NCBI RefSeq assembly: GCF_024704385.1
Contig: NZ_JAJDFX010000002.1
Location: 4,154,001-4,218,000, forward strand
Length of the DNA stretch: 64,000 nt
Direction of reading: 5' to 3'
From: Cellulomonas sp. P24
GTDB lineage: Bacteria > Actinomycetota > Actinomycetes > Actinomycetales > Cellulomonadaceae
This document shows, in pieces, positions 53,479 through 63,965 of the stretch. The position numbers and the translations under genes were made by a program. Below the pieces are notes generated by a model that was not told the origin of the DNA, did no database searches, and was given only the letters and a program-made list of their open reading frames with translations. Within the stretch, counting starts at the first letter, position 1, and the number at the start of each line of letters is the position of its first letter.

Positions 53479-53751
53479 GTGTCTGGAACCGTCGCCGCCC
53501 CCATCGGCATCACCGACCCGCCCATCGACCGGTTGCTCGACCGTGCCGACTCGAAGTACGCGCTGGTGACCTTCGCCGCCAAGCGTGCGCGTCAGATCAA
53601 CGCGTACTACTCGCAGCTCAACGAGGGGCTCCTCGAGTTCGTCGGCCCGCTCGTCGAGACGCGCCCGCAGGAGAAGCCGCTGTCGATCGCGATGCGGGAG
53701 ATCGACGCGGGGCTTCTGTCGCTGGAGACCGGCGAGCCCGCGGCCTCCTGA
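53479..53751 (+). CDS. rpoZ: RNA polymerase omega subunit
   Basis: 90 residues from the GTG at 53479, chosen because AGGAG lies 6 nt upstream; a GTG at 53473 is also in frame. [20 protein letters not shown] with [16 protein letters not shown] is the omega signature. Aids beta-prime folding and RNA polymerase assembly. The gmk-rpoZ-coaBC-metK-priA order is the standard actinobacterial one. Confidence 0.93.
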   Translation: MSGTVAAPIGITDPPIDRLLDRADSKYALVTFAAKRARQINAYYSQLNEGLLEFVGPLVETRPQEKPLSIAMREIDAGLLSLETGEPAAS

Positions 53752-53773
53752 CCGACCACCATCGGGTCACGCC

Positions 53774-54967
53774 GTGCGTATCGTCCTCGGGGTCGCCGGA
53801 GGGATCGCGGCCTACAAGGCCGTCCTGCTGCTGCGGCTGCTGCGTGAGTCCGGGCACGACGTCCGGGTCGTGCCGACCCGGTCGGCGCTGCAGTTCGTGG
53901 GTCGTGCGACCTGGGAGGCGCTGTCCGGCGAGCCGGTGACGACGGACGTGTTCGACGACGTCGACGAGGTCGCGCACGTCGCTATCGGCCGCGCGGCCGA
54001 CCTCGTGGTGGTCGCTCCCGCGACGGCGGACCTGCTGGCGCGTGCGGCGTCGGGCCGGGCGGACGACCTCCTGACCGCGACGCTCCTGACCTGCGGCTGC
54101 CCGGTGCTCTTCGCACCGGCGATGCACACGGAGATGTGGTCGCACGCCGCGACCCGCGCGAACGTCGCGACCCTGCGATCGCGAGGTGTGCACGTGCTCG
54201 AGCCCGACTCGGGTCGTCTCACGGGCTCCGACAGCGGCCCGGGGCGGCTTCCCGAGCCCGAGTCGCTCCTGGCGGCCGCGCTCGCGCTCGTGCCGGCCCG
54301 TCCGGAGGACCTGAGTGGTCGCCGGGTGGTGATCTCGACGGGGGGGACCCGTGAACCGCTCGACCCCGTGCGCTACCTCGGGAACCGGTCCTCCGGTCGT
54401 CAGGGGTACGCCCTCGCGGCGGCAGCCGTGGCGCGCGGGGCGGAGGTGCTGGTCGTCGCGGCGAACGTGACGTTGCCGCCTCCGGCCGGGGTGCACCTCG
54501 TCGACGTCGAGACGGCTTCCGAGCTGCGCGACGCCGTGCGTCAGGCCGCCGGTGCGGCCGACGCCGTGGTCATGGCCGCCGCGGTCGCGGACTTCCGGCC
54601 GGCGCAGGCCGCGGCCGCCAAGATCAAAAAGAACGTCGGGATGCCGCAGCTGAGCGTCGACCTCGTCGAGACCGTCGACATCCTGGCCGAGCTCGTCGCC
54701 GAACGTCGCCCCGGACAGGTTGTCGTCGGCTTCGCGGCCGAGACGGGTGACGCGGACGCGGACGTCCTCGAGCACGGTCGGGCGAAGGCCCGGCGCAAGG
54801 GTGCCGACCTGCTGGCCGTGAACCCCGTCGGCCATGGACGAGGATTCGGGTCGCTCGACAACGACGTGACGCTCGTCGACGCCCACGGCGCGGTGGTCGG
54901 GACGGTGACCGGCTCGAAGCTCGATGTCGCGCACGCGGTCTGGGACGCCGTGCTGCGCGCGTGGTGA
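53774..54967 (+). CDS. coaBC: Phosphopantothenoylcysteine decarboxylase / synthetase (CoaBC)
   Basis: 397 residues from GTG. CoaC half (about 1-175): flavin-binding VLGVAGGIAAYKAVLLLRLL, catalytic His in EVAHVAIGRAADLVVVAP, and LFAPAMHTEMW in place of the PAMN form. The usual substrate-recognition cysteine loop here reads LTGSDSGPGRLPEPE without Cys. CoaB half: STGGTREPLDPVRYLGNRSS, AAAVADFRP and KIKKNVG. Two steps of coenzyme A synthesis. The next three genes follow in the same direction. Confidence 0.94.
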   Translation: MRIVLGVAGGIAAYKAVLLLRLLRESGHDVRVVPTRSALQFVGRATWEALSGEPVTTDVFDDVDEVAHVAIGRAADLVVVAPATADLLARAASGRADDLLTATLLTCGCPVLFAPAMHTEMWSHAATRANVATLRSRGVHVLEPDSGRLTGSDSGPGRLPEPESLLAAALALVPARPEDLSGRRVVISTGGTREPLDPVRYLGNRSSGRQGYALAAAAVARGAEVLVVAANVTLPPPAGVHLVDVETASELRDAVRQAAGAADAVVMAAAVADFRPAQAAAAKIKKNVGMPQLSVDLVETVDILAELVAERRPGQVVVGFAAETGDADADVLEHGRAKARRKGADLLAVNPVGHGRGFGSLDNDVTLVDAHGAVVGTVTGSKLDVAHAVWDAVLRAW

Positions 54968-55051
54968 GTGGCACCGGTCGAGGAACGGGCGGTGAGCGCA
55001 GCGGCATCAGTCGCACCTCGGACGGATTCCTGCTCCGCTGCCGTGACGCCC

Positions 55052-55057
55052 TAGGCT
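55052..55057 (+). promoter_or_regulatory. Leaderless-type -10 box of metK
   Basis: TAGGCT followed by 7 bp and the metK ATG at 55065; no ribosome-binding site is present. Confidence 0.5.
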
Positions 55058-55064
55058 GTGCCGC

Positions 55065-56273
55065 ATGACGTCGTCCGGGCTGCGCCTCTTCACATCCGAG
55101 TCGGTGACCGAAGGGCATCCCGACAAGATCTGCGACCAGATCTCCGACGCGATCCTGGACGCGATGCTCGAGCAGGATCCCGCTGCGCGCGTCGCGGTCG
55201 AGACGATGGTGACCACCGGCCTGGTGCACGTGGCCGGTGAGGTCAGCACGACGGCCTACGTCGAGATCCCGCAGGTGGTGCGTCAGGTCGTCCGGGGGAT
55301 CGGGTACACGTCGTCGAAGATCGGGTTCGACGGAGACTCGTGCGGGGTCTCGGTCTCGATCGGCCAGCAGTCTCCCGACATCGCGCAGGGCGTCGACAAG
55401 GCCTGGGAGGTCCGGAACGACGCCGCAGACGTCGACCCTCTCGACGCCCAGGGCGCCGGTGACCAGGGGCTCATGTTCGGGTACGCGAGCAACGACACGC
55501 CGTCGCTGCTTCCGCTCCCGATCTGGCTCGCGCACCGGCTCGCCGAGAGACTTGCGCTGGTCCGCAAGCAGGGCGTGATCTCCGGGCTCCGTCCCGACGG
55601 GAAGACGCAGGTGACGATCGGCTACGACGGCCATCGTGCGGTACGTCTGGACACGCTGGTGCTCTCGACCCAGCACGACCCGGACGTGCAGCTCGAGAGG
55701 CACCTCACCCCGGCCGTGCGGGAGCTCGTGGTCGCTCCGGTGCTGGACGAGCTCGGTCTCGACCTCGACATCAGCGACTACCAGCTGCTGGTCAACCCGA
55801 CGGGCACGTTCGTCGTGGGAGGGCCTCAGGGCGACGCCGGACTCACCGGCCGCAAGATCATCGTCGACACCTACGGCGGCATGGCCCGTCACGGTGGCGG
55901 GGCGTTCTCGGGCAAGGATCCGTCGAAGGTCGACCGCTCGGCGGCCTACGCGACCCGTTGGGTCGCGAAGAACGTCGTGGCTGCCGGTCTTGCCGAACGG
56001 TGCGAGGTGCAGGTCGCGTACGCGATCGGGAAGGCCCAGCCGGTCGGACTGTACGTCGAGACCTTCGGCACCGGCACGGTCCCGATCGACAGGTTGACGG
56101 GCGCGATCCGTGAGGTCTTCGACCTGCGTCCGGCGGCGATCATCCGTGACCTCGACCTGCTCCGGCCGATCTACCAGCGGACTGCGGCGTACGGGCACTT
56201 CGGGCGTGAGCTCGAGGATTTCACCTGGGAACGGACCGATCGGGTGGCCGACCTCCGGTCGGCGTTGTCCTGA
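55065..56273 (+). CDS. metK: S-adenosylmethionine synthase
   Basis: 402 residues. [20 protein letters not shown] (ATP-binding His and Asp), [14 protein letters not shown] (hexapeptide-like signature), and the P-loop-like [19 protein letters not shown] are all intact. Makes SAM from methionine and ATP. Confidence 0.97.
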   Translation: MTSSGLRLFTSESVTEGHPDKICDQISDAILDAMLEQDPAARVAVETMVTTGLVHVAGEVSTTAYVEIPQVVRQVVRGIGYTSSKIGFDGDSCGVSVSIGQQSPDIAQGVDKAWEVRNDAADVDPLDAQGAGDQGLMFGYASNDTPSLLPLPIWLAHRLAERLALVRKQGVISGLRPDGKTQVTIGYDGHRAVRLDTLVLSTQHDPDVQLERHLTPAVRELVVAPVLDELGLDLDISDYQLLVNPTGTFVVGGPQGDAGLTGRKIIVDTYGGMARHGGGAFSGKDPSKVDRSAAYATRWVAKNVVAAGLAERCEVQVAYAIGKAQPVGLYVETFGTGTVPIDRLTGAIREVFDLRPAAIIRDLDLLRPIYQRTAAYGHFGRELEDFTWERTDRVADLRSALS

Positions 56274-56336
56274 GGCGATCCCCAGCCCGGCTGCGGCGGC
56301 ACGGCGGGAGTCGGTCGTCGGTGGTGGGATGGTTCC

Positions 56337-58480
56337 GTGACAGATGAGGCAACCGGCGAGCAGCTGACCCTCGCCGGCATGCCGACGGCCCGCCGGCGCC
56401 GGTCCACGTCGGCCATCGGCGAGGTGGCTGACGATCGTCCGGTCGCGCAGGTCTACGTGGACCTGCCCCCGCTGCATCTGGACCACACGTTCGAGTACGT
56501 GGTACCGGCCTCGATGGCTGTCGCTGCGCAACCCGGGACGCGGGTCAAGGTGCGCTTCGGCGCGCAGGACGTCGACGGCTTCCTGGTCGCCCGGACGCAG
56601 GAGGCCGAGTACGACGGGAAGCTCACCCCGTTGCGTCGGGTGGTGTCGCCCGTCCCCGTGCTCACGCCGGGCGTGCTGCGTCTCGCGCGCCGGCTCGCCG
56701 ACAGGTACGCGGGATCGCTGGTCGACGTGCTACGGCTCGCGATCCCGCCCCGGCATGCGCGGGTCGAGGCGGAGGTCGTGTCACGTGCCTCGTCCGACGA
56801 GGGCGTGAGTGCGGCGGATCGCGAGACCCGGGTGGCGGCGGGTGGCGTGGCGTTGTCCTCGTCGGCGTGGGCGGACTACCGCGGGGGAGCTGCGTTCCTC
56901 CAGCATCTCGTCGCGGGGCGCTCACCCCGTGCCGTGTGGACGGCGCTGCCCGGCACCGGCACCGATCGGTGGGCGTCGGCGATCGCTCAGGCGGTGGCCG
57001 CCGCAGTCGTCGGAGGGCGAGGTGCGCTCGTCGTGCTCCCGTCGGCTCGCGACGTGGACGAGATGGCAGGTGCGCTGGCCGAGGTCGGCATCGCGCCGTG
57101 GTCGGCGTCGGCGTCGCCCGACGTGCCGGGTCACGTCCGACTGGTCGCGGACGACGGCCCGGCTCCCCGGTACCGGGCGTTCCTCGCGGCGCTTCGGGGA
57201 GACGCCCGCGTGGTGATCGGGACGCGGGCGGCGGCGTTCGCACCGGTGCAGGACCTCGGCCTTGCCGTCTGCTGGGACGACCGGGACGAGCTCCATCAGG
57301 AGCCGCGAGCGCCCTACGTGCATGCCCGCGAGGTCGTCGTCGGGCGCGGTGAGGTCGATGGCTGCGCCGTCCTTCTCGGTTCGGTGACCCGCTCGACGGC
57401 TGCCCAGCAGCTCGTCGAGCGCGGGTGGGCCCACGCTGTCGAGGCAGACCGGGACAAGGTCCGCCGACGCACCCCTCGGGTACGGGCACTGACCTCCGTC
57501 GAGCTCGCGCGGGAGGGACCGGCGGCGGCCGCACGCCTTCCTGGCGAGGTGTGGCGCACGCTGCGGAGCGGGTTGGAGCATGGTCCTGTCCTCGTTCAGG
57601 TGCCGCGTGCCGGGTATCTGCCCGTGGTCGCCTGCGGCACGTGTCGCACGGTCGCGCGCTGCTCGACGTGTCATGGCCCGCTCGGGGTCCGGCGGACGCG
57701 GGGTGGAGTTCCCGAGTGCCGGTGGTGCGGCCGTCTGGCCTCGGCGTGGCGATGCGCCGCGTGCGGTTCTGGTGCGCTGCGTGCCGTCACGGTCGGCTCC
57801 GAGCGCACCGCCGAGGAGCTCGGTCGCGCGTTCCCCGGGGTACCGGTGCGGCTGTCCGGGGCAGGTGCTCCGGGGGAGTCCTCGCCGAGGTGCCCGACCG
57901 ACCGGCGCTGGTCGTGGCCACGATCGGCGCCGAGCCGCGCTGTGCGTCCGGGTACCACGTCGCGGCACTCCTGGACGCGGCGATCTCGACGTCACGTCCG
58001 TCGCTGCAGGTCGGGGAGCAGGCTCTGCACCGGTGGCTGTCGGCCGCCTCGCTCGTGCGGCCGGCGAGCGACGGGGGAGTCGTCGTCCTCGTCGGTGATG
58101 CAGCCCCGGGGCCCACCCAGGCGCTCGTGCGGTGGGACCCGGCGGGCTTCGCCGCACGTGAGCTCGTCGAGCGCCGAGAGCTCGGGCTCCCGCCTGCGGT
58201 ACGCGTCGCTGCGCTCACGGGTTCGCGCGATGCGGTCGAGGCGGTCGTGGCCCGGATCGATCTCCCCGACGGTGCGGAGGTCCTCGGTCCGGTCGCCGTC
58301 GACGGGCCGGCGACGATGGAGCTGAGCCCCCTCGCGCAGGAGGTCCGCGCGGTCGTCCGCGCCCCGCTCGCCGTCGCGGACGCGTTGTCGAGAGCCGTCA
58401 AGGTGTCGATGGCGACCCGTAGCGCGCGGCGCGAGGGGGGCACGGTCCGGGTCCAGATCGACCCCGTGGAGCTGTTGTAG
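56337..58480 (+). CDS. priA: Primosomal protein N' (PriA), helicase-inactive actinobacterial form, one-base frameshift
   Basis: About 714 residues after repair. The N-terminal 3'-binding domain has VYVDLPPLHLDHTFEYVVP and GTRVKVRFGAQDVDGFLV. The Walker A position reads ALPGTGTDRWASAIAQAV with no GKT, and the DEAH position reads CWDDRDELHQE, so ATP hydrolysis is unlikely, as noted for actinobacterial PriA in general. The zinc region has CGTCRTVARCSTCHGPLG and CRWCGR...CAACGS. The frame breaks at the five-G run 57872-57876; a sixth G joins SGAGAPG to GVLAEVPDRPALVVAT. The C-terminal region ends in TVRVQIDPVELL. Confidence 0.9.
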
Positions 58481-58529
58481 CGACATCGTTCGGTGGCGCA
58501 CAGGGTGATCGAGAGGATGGGGCGACCGC

Positions 58530-59213
58530 ATGGCGGATGCAGCGGCAGGACGACGGATCGACACGGTCGTGTTCGACCTCGGGAACGTGCTGATCAGATG
58601 GGATCCCCGTGCACCTTTCGTCGGCCGGATGGACCCGGTCGACGTGACGCGCTTCTTCACCGAGGTGGACTTCGCGTCGTTCAACCACGAGCAGGACCGC
58701 GGACGGTCCTGGGCCGATGCCCGGGAGTGGCTGGCGGCCAGGCATCCGGGACACCTGCGGGCACTCGACCTGTACATCACGCACTTCCGTGACTCGCTGC
58801 GCGGCCCCGTCCCGGGCTCGGACGACCTCGTGCGCGATGTCCGCGCCGCCGGTCGTCGTGTGCTCGGGCTGACGAACTGGTCGGCCGAGACGTTTCCTCT
58901 TGCGGAGACCGTCGCGCCGGCGATCTCGCTCCTCGAGGGGGTGCTCGTGTCGGGCGAGGTGGGCGTCGCGAAGCCTGACCCCACGATCTTCGCGCTGCTC
59001 GGCGACCGGTTCGGGCTCGACCCCGCCAGGACGGTGGTCGCCGACGACTCCCTCGCCAACGTCGAGGCGGCGCGGACGGCTGGGTACGTGGGCCTGCTGT
59101 TCGAGGACGCCGACACGCTCCGGCGCGACCTCGTGGCCGTGGGGGGTCCTCCCGTGACGGTCAGACGTCGGCGTCCCCGGTCGACGGCGAGGGACGAGCC
59201 GTCCGGCGCCTAG
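58530..59213 (+). CDS. HAD-superfamily hydrolase (YihX-like)
   Basis: 227 residues. Motif [15 protein letters not shown] (nucleophile Asp; the second Asp is Gly-Asn as in YihX-type members), motif [13 protein letters not shown], motif III Lys in [10 protein letters not shown], motif [16 protein letters not shown]. The alpha-helical cap lies between motifs I and II. Probably a sugar-phosphate or related phosphatase; the substrate is unknown. It has a disordered Arg-rich C-terminus. Confidence 0.82.
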   Translation: MADAAAGRRIDTVVFDLGNVLIRWDPRAPFVGRMDPVDVTRFFTEVDFASFNHEQDRGRSWADAREWLAARHPGHLRALDLYITHFRDSLRGPVPGSDDLVRDVRAAGRRVLGLTNWSAETFPLAETVAPAISLLEGVLVSGEVGVAKPDPTIFALLGDRFGLDPARTVVADDSLANVEAARTAGYVGLLFEDADTLRRDLVAVGGPPVTVRRRRPRSTARDEPSGA

Positions 59214-59216
59214 GAT
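59211..59216 (+). promoter_or_regulatory. Leaderless-type -10 box of fmt
   Basis: TAGGAT, overlapping the preceding TAG stop, then 7 bp and the fmt ATG at 59224. Confidence 0.5.
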
Positions 59217-59223
59217 CGACGCC

Positions 59224-60171
59224 ATGCGTCTGCTCTTCGCCGGCACCCCCGCGGTCGCCGTTCCCGTCCTCGAGGCCCTGCTCGACTCGGAGCACGAGGT
59301 CGTGGCGGTGCTCACCCGTCCCGATGCGGCGAGCGGTCGTGGCCGCACGGTCTCGGCGAGCCCCGTGAAGCAGCGCGCGCTCGAGGCCGGGATCGAGGTG
59401 CTGACCCCCACGTCGCTGCGCGCCCCCGAGGTCCGCGAGCGACTGGTGGCCCTCGACCTGGACTGTGCACCGGTCGTCGCGTACGGCGCCCTCCTCCCCG
59501 CTGACCTTCTCGACGTCCCCCGGTTCGGGTGGGTCAACCTGCACTTCTCGGTCCTCCCGGCCTGGCGGGGCGCGGCGCCGGTGCAGCACGCGGTGATCGC
59601 CGGCGACGAGGTGACCGGCGCGACGACCTTCCGGATCGAGAAGGGCCTCGACACCGGTCCGGTGTTCGGGATGCTCACGGAGCTGATCCGCCCGCGTGAC
59701 ACGACGGGCGACCTGTTGGCGCGCTTGTCCACCGCCGGCGCCGGACTCATGGTGGCGACCCTCGACGCGATCGCGGACGGAAGCGCCCAGCCGGTCCCGC
59801 AGACCTCGGACGGGTTGTCCTTCGCCCCGCGGCTCGAGGTGGAGGACGCGCGCGTGCGCTGGTCGCACCCGGCCTACGCAGTCGACCGACGCGTGCGCGG
59901 CTGCACGCCGAACCCGGGCGCCTGGACGACGACCCCGGACGGCGCACGCTTCAAGCTCGCCCCCGTCCTGCCGCGGCCGGACGTCACCGACCTCGCACCC
60001 GGAGAGATCAGGGTCACGAAGGAGGCCGTCCTGGTGGGCACTGGCAGCCATGCGGTCGAGCTCACCGAGGTCGCACCGGCAGGGCGTCGCCTCATGGCGG
60101 CGACCGCCTGGGCCCGTGGTGCCCGGCCGACGGAGGGAACGGTTCTCGGCGAGAGGCTGTCGCAGTCGTGA
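59224..60171 (+). CDS. fmt: Methionyl-tRNA formyltransferase
   Basis: 315 residues. N-terminal [20 protein letters not shown]; the formyltransferase signature [20 protein letters not shown] with the catalytic Asn/His, and [19 protein letters not shown]-type sequence with the catalytic Asp. The C-terminal OB domain starts near [14 protein letters not shown]. Formylates initiator Met-tRNA. Overlaps rsmB by 4 bases (GTGA). Confidence 0.95.
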   Translation: MRLLFAGTPAVAVPVLEALLDSEHEVVAVLTRPDAASGRGRTVSASPVKQRALEAGIEVLTPTSLRAPEVRERLVALDLDCAPVVAYGALLPADLLDVPRFGWVNLHFSVLPAWRGAAPVQHAVIAGDEVTGATTFRIEKGLDTGPVFGMLTELIRPRDTTGDLLARLSTAGAGLMVATLDAIADGSAQPVPQTSDGLSFAPRLEVEDARVRWSHPAYAVDRRVRGCTPNPGAWTTTPDGARFKLAPVLPRPDVTDLAPGEIRVTKEAVLVGTGSHAVELTEVAPAGRRLMAATAWARGARPTEGTVLGERLSQS

Positions 60172-61705
60172 GGCGCGAGGGCTCGTCGGGCGCAGGTCAG
60201 GACGGCGGCGGCGCCGGGCGCCGCGACCGGGCCGGGCACGAGCGCGGACGTGCGCGTGCCGCCGGGACGTCGACGCGATCGTCCACGGCGCCTGCCGAGC
60301 GTCGGCGCTCCGCCGACGCGTCGCGCACCGTCGCCTTCGACGTCCTGCGGGCTGTGGACGGCAGCGACTCGTACGCCAACCTGGTGCTCCCTCCGTTGCT
60401 GCGCGAGCGGGGATCCGCGGGCGGGACGCCGGGTTCGCGACCGAGCTCACCTACGGAACCCTCCGGATGCGGGGGCGCTACGACGCGATCCTCGCGCAGT
60501 GCACGCAGGATCGGCCCCTGGACCGCATCGACCCGCCGGTGCTCGACCTGCTGCGGCTCGGCGCACATCAGCTGCTCGGGATGCGGGTCCCGGCCCACGC
60601 GGCAGTCTCGGAAACCGTCGGACTGGCGCGTTCGCGGGTGGGTGCGGGCAGCGCGCAGTTCGTGAACGCCGTGCTTCGTGCGGTGTCGGCCATCCCGCTC
60701 GAGGACTGGCTGGTGCGGATCGGGGATGCCGCTGACCCGAGCGGGGACGACGTCGTCTCACGACTGTCGGCCACGGAGAGTCATCCGGCTTGGATCACGC
60801 GGGCGCTGCGCGAGGCGTTGGTCGGGAACGGGCGGTCGGTGACCGAGCTGACCGAGCTCCTCACGGCGGACAACGCGGCCCCACTGGTCACGGTCGTCGC
60901 ACGGCCCGGTCTCGTGGACGTCGCGACGGTGCTCGACCAGGCGCGTGGAGGTGCCGAGCCCGGTCGCTGGACGCCGACGGCAGTGGTGCTGCCGAGCGGG
61001 GACCCGGGCGCGCTCGAGGCGGTCCGCGACGGACGCGCCGGAGTCCAGGACGAGGGCAGCCAGCTGGTCGCCCAGGCGCTGGCCGCGGTCCCGCTCGAGG
61101 GCCGCGACGAGCGCTGGCTGGACCTGTGCGCAGGCCCGGGCGGGAAGGCCGCCCTGCTCGGAGCTCTCGCGGTCGGGCGTGGTGCGCGCATCGTCGCCAA
61201 CGAGGTCGCACCGCACCGCGCCCGACTCGTGCGTGGCGCCCTCGGCACGTTGCCCCCGGGCGCCGTCGAGGAGGTGCGCACCGGCGACGGCCGGGCGGTC
61301 GGGGAGCATGAGCCCGGTTCGTACGACCGCGTTCTCGTGGACGCGCCGTGCACCGGGCTCGGCGCGCTGCGGCGGCGACCCGAGGCACGGTGGCGTCGCA
61401 CCCCGGCGGATCTCGCCCCGCTCGGCGGGCTCCAGCGGGAGCTCCTCGCCTCGGCGCTCGACGCGGTGCGCCCGGGTGGGGTGGTCGCCTACGTGACGTG
61501 CTCGCCGCACCTCGCGGAGACACAGCTCGTGGTGACCGACGTGCTGCGCAAGCGCGACGACGTCGAGGTGCTTGACGCCCGGGTCGCGGTGCGGGCGGTT
61601 GCCGGCGCCGACATCCCCCTCGCGGACCGGTTCGACGTCCAGCTCTGGCCGCACGTGCACGGCACGGACGCGATGCACCTGACGCTGCTGCGTCGCCGCG
61701 CCTGA
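60168..61705 (+). CDS. rsmB: 16S rRNA m5C967 methyltransferase (RsmB/Sun), one-base frameshift
   Basis: A Gly/Arg-rich extension of about 55 residues precedes the NusB-like domain ([20 protein letters not shown]). The frame breaks in the four-G run 60409-60412; a fifth G joins PPLLRERG to [18 protein letters not shown]. The methyltransferase domain has [19 protein letters not shown] (SAM loop), [19 protein letters not shown] (first catalytic Cys) and [16 protein letters not shown] (second Cys). Repaired length about 512 residues. The fmt-rsmB-rpe order is standard. Confidence 0.93.
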
Positions 61706-61728
61706 CCGGGACGCGCGGCATGCCTGAC

Positions 61729-61734
61729 TAGGCT
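61729..61734 (+). promoter_or_regulatory. Leaderless-type -10 box of rpe
   Basis: TAGGCT followed by 6 bp and the rpe GTG at 61741. Confidence 0.5.
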
Positions 61735-61740
61735 GGCCGG

Positions 61741-62409
61741 GTGGGCATCCTGATCAACCCGAGCATCCTGTCTGCCGACTTCGCGAACCTCGAGAGAGAT
61801 CTCGGCGCGATCGCCCGGGCGGACTACGCCCACGTGGACGTCATGGACAACCACTTCGTCCCGAACCTCACGATCGGTCTACCGGTCGTCACGCGGCTCG
61901 CCGAGGTCTCGCCGGTGCCGCTGGACGTGCATCTGATGATCGACGACGCGGACCGCTGGGCCCCGGCGTTCGCCGAGGCCGGGGCCGCGTCGGTGACGTT
62001 CCACCTCGAGGCCGCGAGCGCCCCGGTGCGGTTGGCGCGCGAGCTGCGCCGGATCGGCGTGAAGGTCGGGGTGGCGCTGCGTCCCGGCACGGCGGTCGAG
62101 CCGCTCGTCGACCTCCTCCCCGAGTTCGACATGGTGCTCGTCATGACGGTCGAACCGGGGTTCGGCGGGCAGTCGTTCATCGAGGGGACGCTGCCGAAGA
62201 TCCGCCGCACGCGCGCGGCGATCACGGCCTCCGGGGCCCCGGTGCGGGTCCAGGTGGACGGAGGGGTCTCGCGCGCGACGATCGGGACGATCGCGGCGGC
62301 GGGTGCGGACGTCTTCGTCGCCGGGTCGGCGGTGTACGGGGCCCCGGACATCCCGGCCGAGATCGACGCGCTCCGGGCGCTGGCCGAGGCGGCGAGCCGG
62401 TCGTCCTGA
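61741..62409 (+). CDS. rpe: Ribulose-phosphate 3-epimerase
   Basis: 222-residue TIM barrel. [39 protein letters not shown] (metal His, catalytic Asp), [26 protein letters not shown] and [13 protein letters not shown] (second catalytic Asp). Interconverts ribulose-5-P and xylulose-5-P. Confidence 0.96.
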   Translation: MGILINPSILSADFANLERDLGAIARADYAHVDVMDNHFVPNLTIGLPVVTRLAEVSPVPLDVHLMIDDADRWAPAFAEAGAASVTFHLEAASAPVRLARELRRIGVKVGVALRPGTAVEPLVDLLPEFDMVLVMTVEPGFGGQSFIEGTLPKIRRTRAAITASGAPVRVQVDGGVSRATIGTIAAAGADVFVAGSAVYGAPDIPAEIDALRALAEAASRSS

Positions 62410-62557
62410 TCCGGGCGATGACGTCGTCGTGACCCGAGTGGCGACCTCGTCAGATCCTGGCCGTGATCGCGAGACCGACGGGTGCCGTGTCGGCACGGAC
62501 TGCGGTGTCGGTGGGGGAATGCCAGGTGTGGCATCATCGTTGGCGAGAACACATACA
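62410..62557 (+). other. Non-coding stretch before the FMN riboswitch
   Basis: 148 bp with no open frame of family character. It holds one short perfect palindrome, GTGCCG-TGT-CGGCAC (62482-62496), which may end rpe transcripts, and presumably the promoter for the riboswitch RNA, which I cannot place. Confidence 0.4.
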
Positions 62558-62716
62558 CGTGCTCCGGGGTCGGTGCAATTCCGAGCCGGCGGTGACAGTC
62601 CGCGACCCGAGTCGTGACGGTGTCCGCACCTGACGGTGCGGAGGCGGTCGCGGCGCGGTTGACCTGGTGGAACTCCAGGACCGACGGTGAAAGTCCGGAT
62701 GGGAGGCAGTACGTGG
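62558..62716 (+). ncRNA. FMN riboswitch (RFN element)
   Basis: All conserved segments are present in order: GGGGTCGGTGCAATTCCGA, GCCGGCGGTGACAGTCCGCG, a variable P4 arm (GTCCGCACC...GGTGCGGA), TTGACCTGGTGGAACTCCAG, GACCGACGGTGAAAGTCCGG and ATGGGAGGCAGTACG. It binds FMN and controls the rib operon that follows. Between the aptamer and ribD, CCTCACC (62780-62786) can pair with GGTGGGG (62811-62817), which overlaps the ribD ribosome-binding site; no U-rich terminator is seen, so translational control is favoured. Confidence 0.95.
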
Positions 62717-62817
62717 CGGTGCGTTCGGCGTGAGCCGGACGGGCCGTGGTTCGCGACGCGGCAGATGCGGCGTTGCCGACCTCACCCCGGAGCGCGACGG
62801 CTGCCCGGGAGGTGGGG

Positions 62818-63965
62818 ATGATGACGCGCGGAGATGCGGTGACGCCGGTCGAGTCGGCGGCGATGCACCGCGCGCTGTCGTTGGCCGCCCAGGGGCCGTC
62901 CCACGGGCCCAACCCGCAGGTCGGCTGCGTTCTCCTGAGTACCTCCGGGACCGTGGTCGGCGAAGGGTGGCACCGGGGCGCCGGGACGGCGCATGCCGAG
63001 GTCGCTGCCCTGGACGACGCTCGTGCGCGGGGGCTCGACGTGCGTGGAGGCACGGCCGTGGTCACCCTGGAACCCTGCAACCACACCGGGCGCACGGGTC
63101 CGTGCGCGGTCGCCCTCGCCGACGCAGGGGTCTCGCGTGTCGTCTACGCCGTTCCCGACCCGAACGGTGCCGCGGCGGGAGGCGCCGCCTCGCTCCGTGC
63201 GCGGGGGTCGACGTGGTCGGCGGCTACCTTCGCACCGACGGTGAGCAGCTCCTGCGTGTCTGGCTGCATGCTGTCAGGTCCGGGCGACCGTTCGTCACGC
63301 TGAAGCTCGCCAGCAGCCTGGACGGTCGGGTCGCGGCGGCCGACGGATCCAGCCGGTGGATCACGTCGGAGGAGGCGCGTGCGCACGCCCACGCGGTTCG
63401 GGAGCGCGTCGACGCGATCGCCGTCGGGACCGGCACGGCGCTCGAGGACGACCCGTCGCTGACCGCACGGGCACCGTCGGGTGCGCTCCTCGAGCACCAG
63501 CCGCTGCGCGTGGTCGTCGGGCACCGCGACGTCGCGGGTGCGGCGCGGCTCCATGGCCCCGGTGGAGAGCTCGTCGTCCTGCGCACCCACGACGTGGCGG
63601 AGGTCATGGCGTCCCTGGCGGCGCGCGAGGTGCGTCACCTCCTGGTCGAGGGAGGTCCGACCCTGGCCACCGCGTTCCTGCGCTCGGGCGTCGTCGACGA
63701 GCTCCACGCGTACGTCGCGCCGGTGCTGCTGGGTGCCGGCGCAACCAGCGTGCTCGATCTCGGGATCGGCACGATCGCCGAGGCGATCCGGTTGAGCCCG
63801 CAGCACCTGATGTCGCTCGGGCCCGACGTGCTGATCGTCGCCACGCCCACGTCATCGGCCACGCCCGGATCGACGGCGACCGGCGCATCGGTCACGTCGC
63901 TCGCGGCCGGATCGTCACCGGCAACCATGTCGTCCGCCACCACCGTCCACCAGGAGGAGCACTGA
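62818..63965 (+). CDS. ribD: Bifunctional riboflavin biosynthesis protein RibD, one-base frameshift
   Basis: Deaminase half: HRALSLAAQGPSHGPNPQVG, the zinc site TAHAEVAALDDA and TLEPCNHTGRTGPCAVAL. After the five-G run 63203-63207 coding continues one frame over as GVDVVGGYLRTDGEQLLRVW, and the reductase half has PFVTLKLASSLDGRVAAADG, GTGTALEDDPSLTAR and LLVEGGPTLATAFLRSG. Adding one G gives about 382 residues. The ATG pair at 62818/62821 follows GGGAGG. Two early steps of riboflavin synthesis. TGATG overlap with ribE. Confidence 0.93.

Noticed and set aside
59696-61705. An apparent fmt-rsmB fusion frame
   Set aside because: The first 240 codons are out-of-frame fmt sequence. The open frame exists only because the rsmB shift puts the methyltransferase part in line with it.
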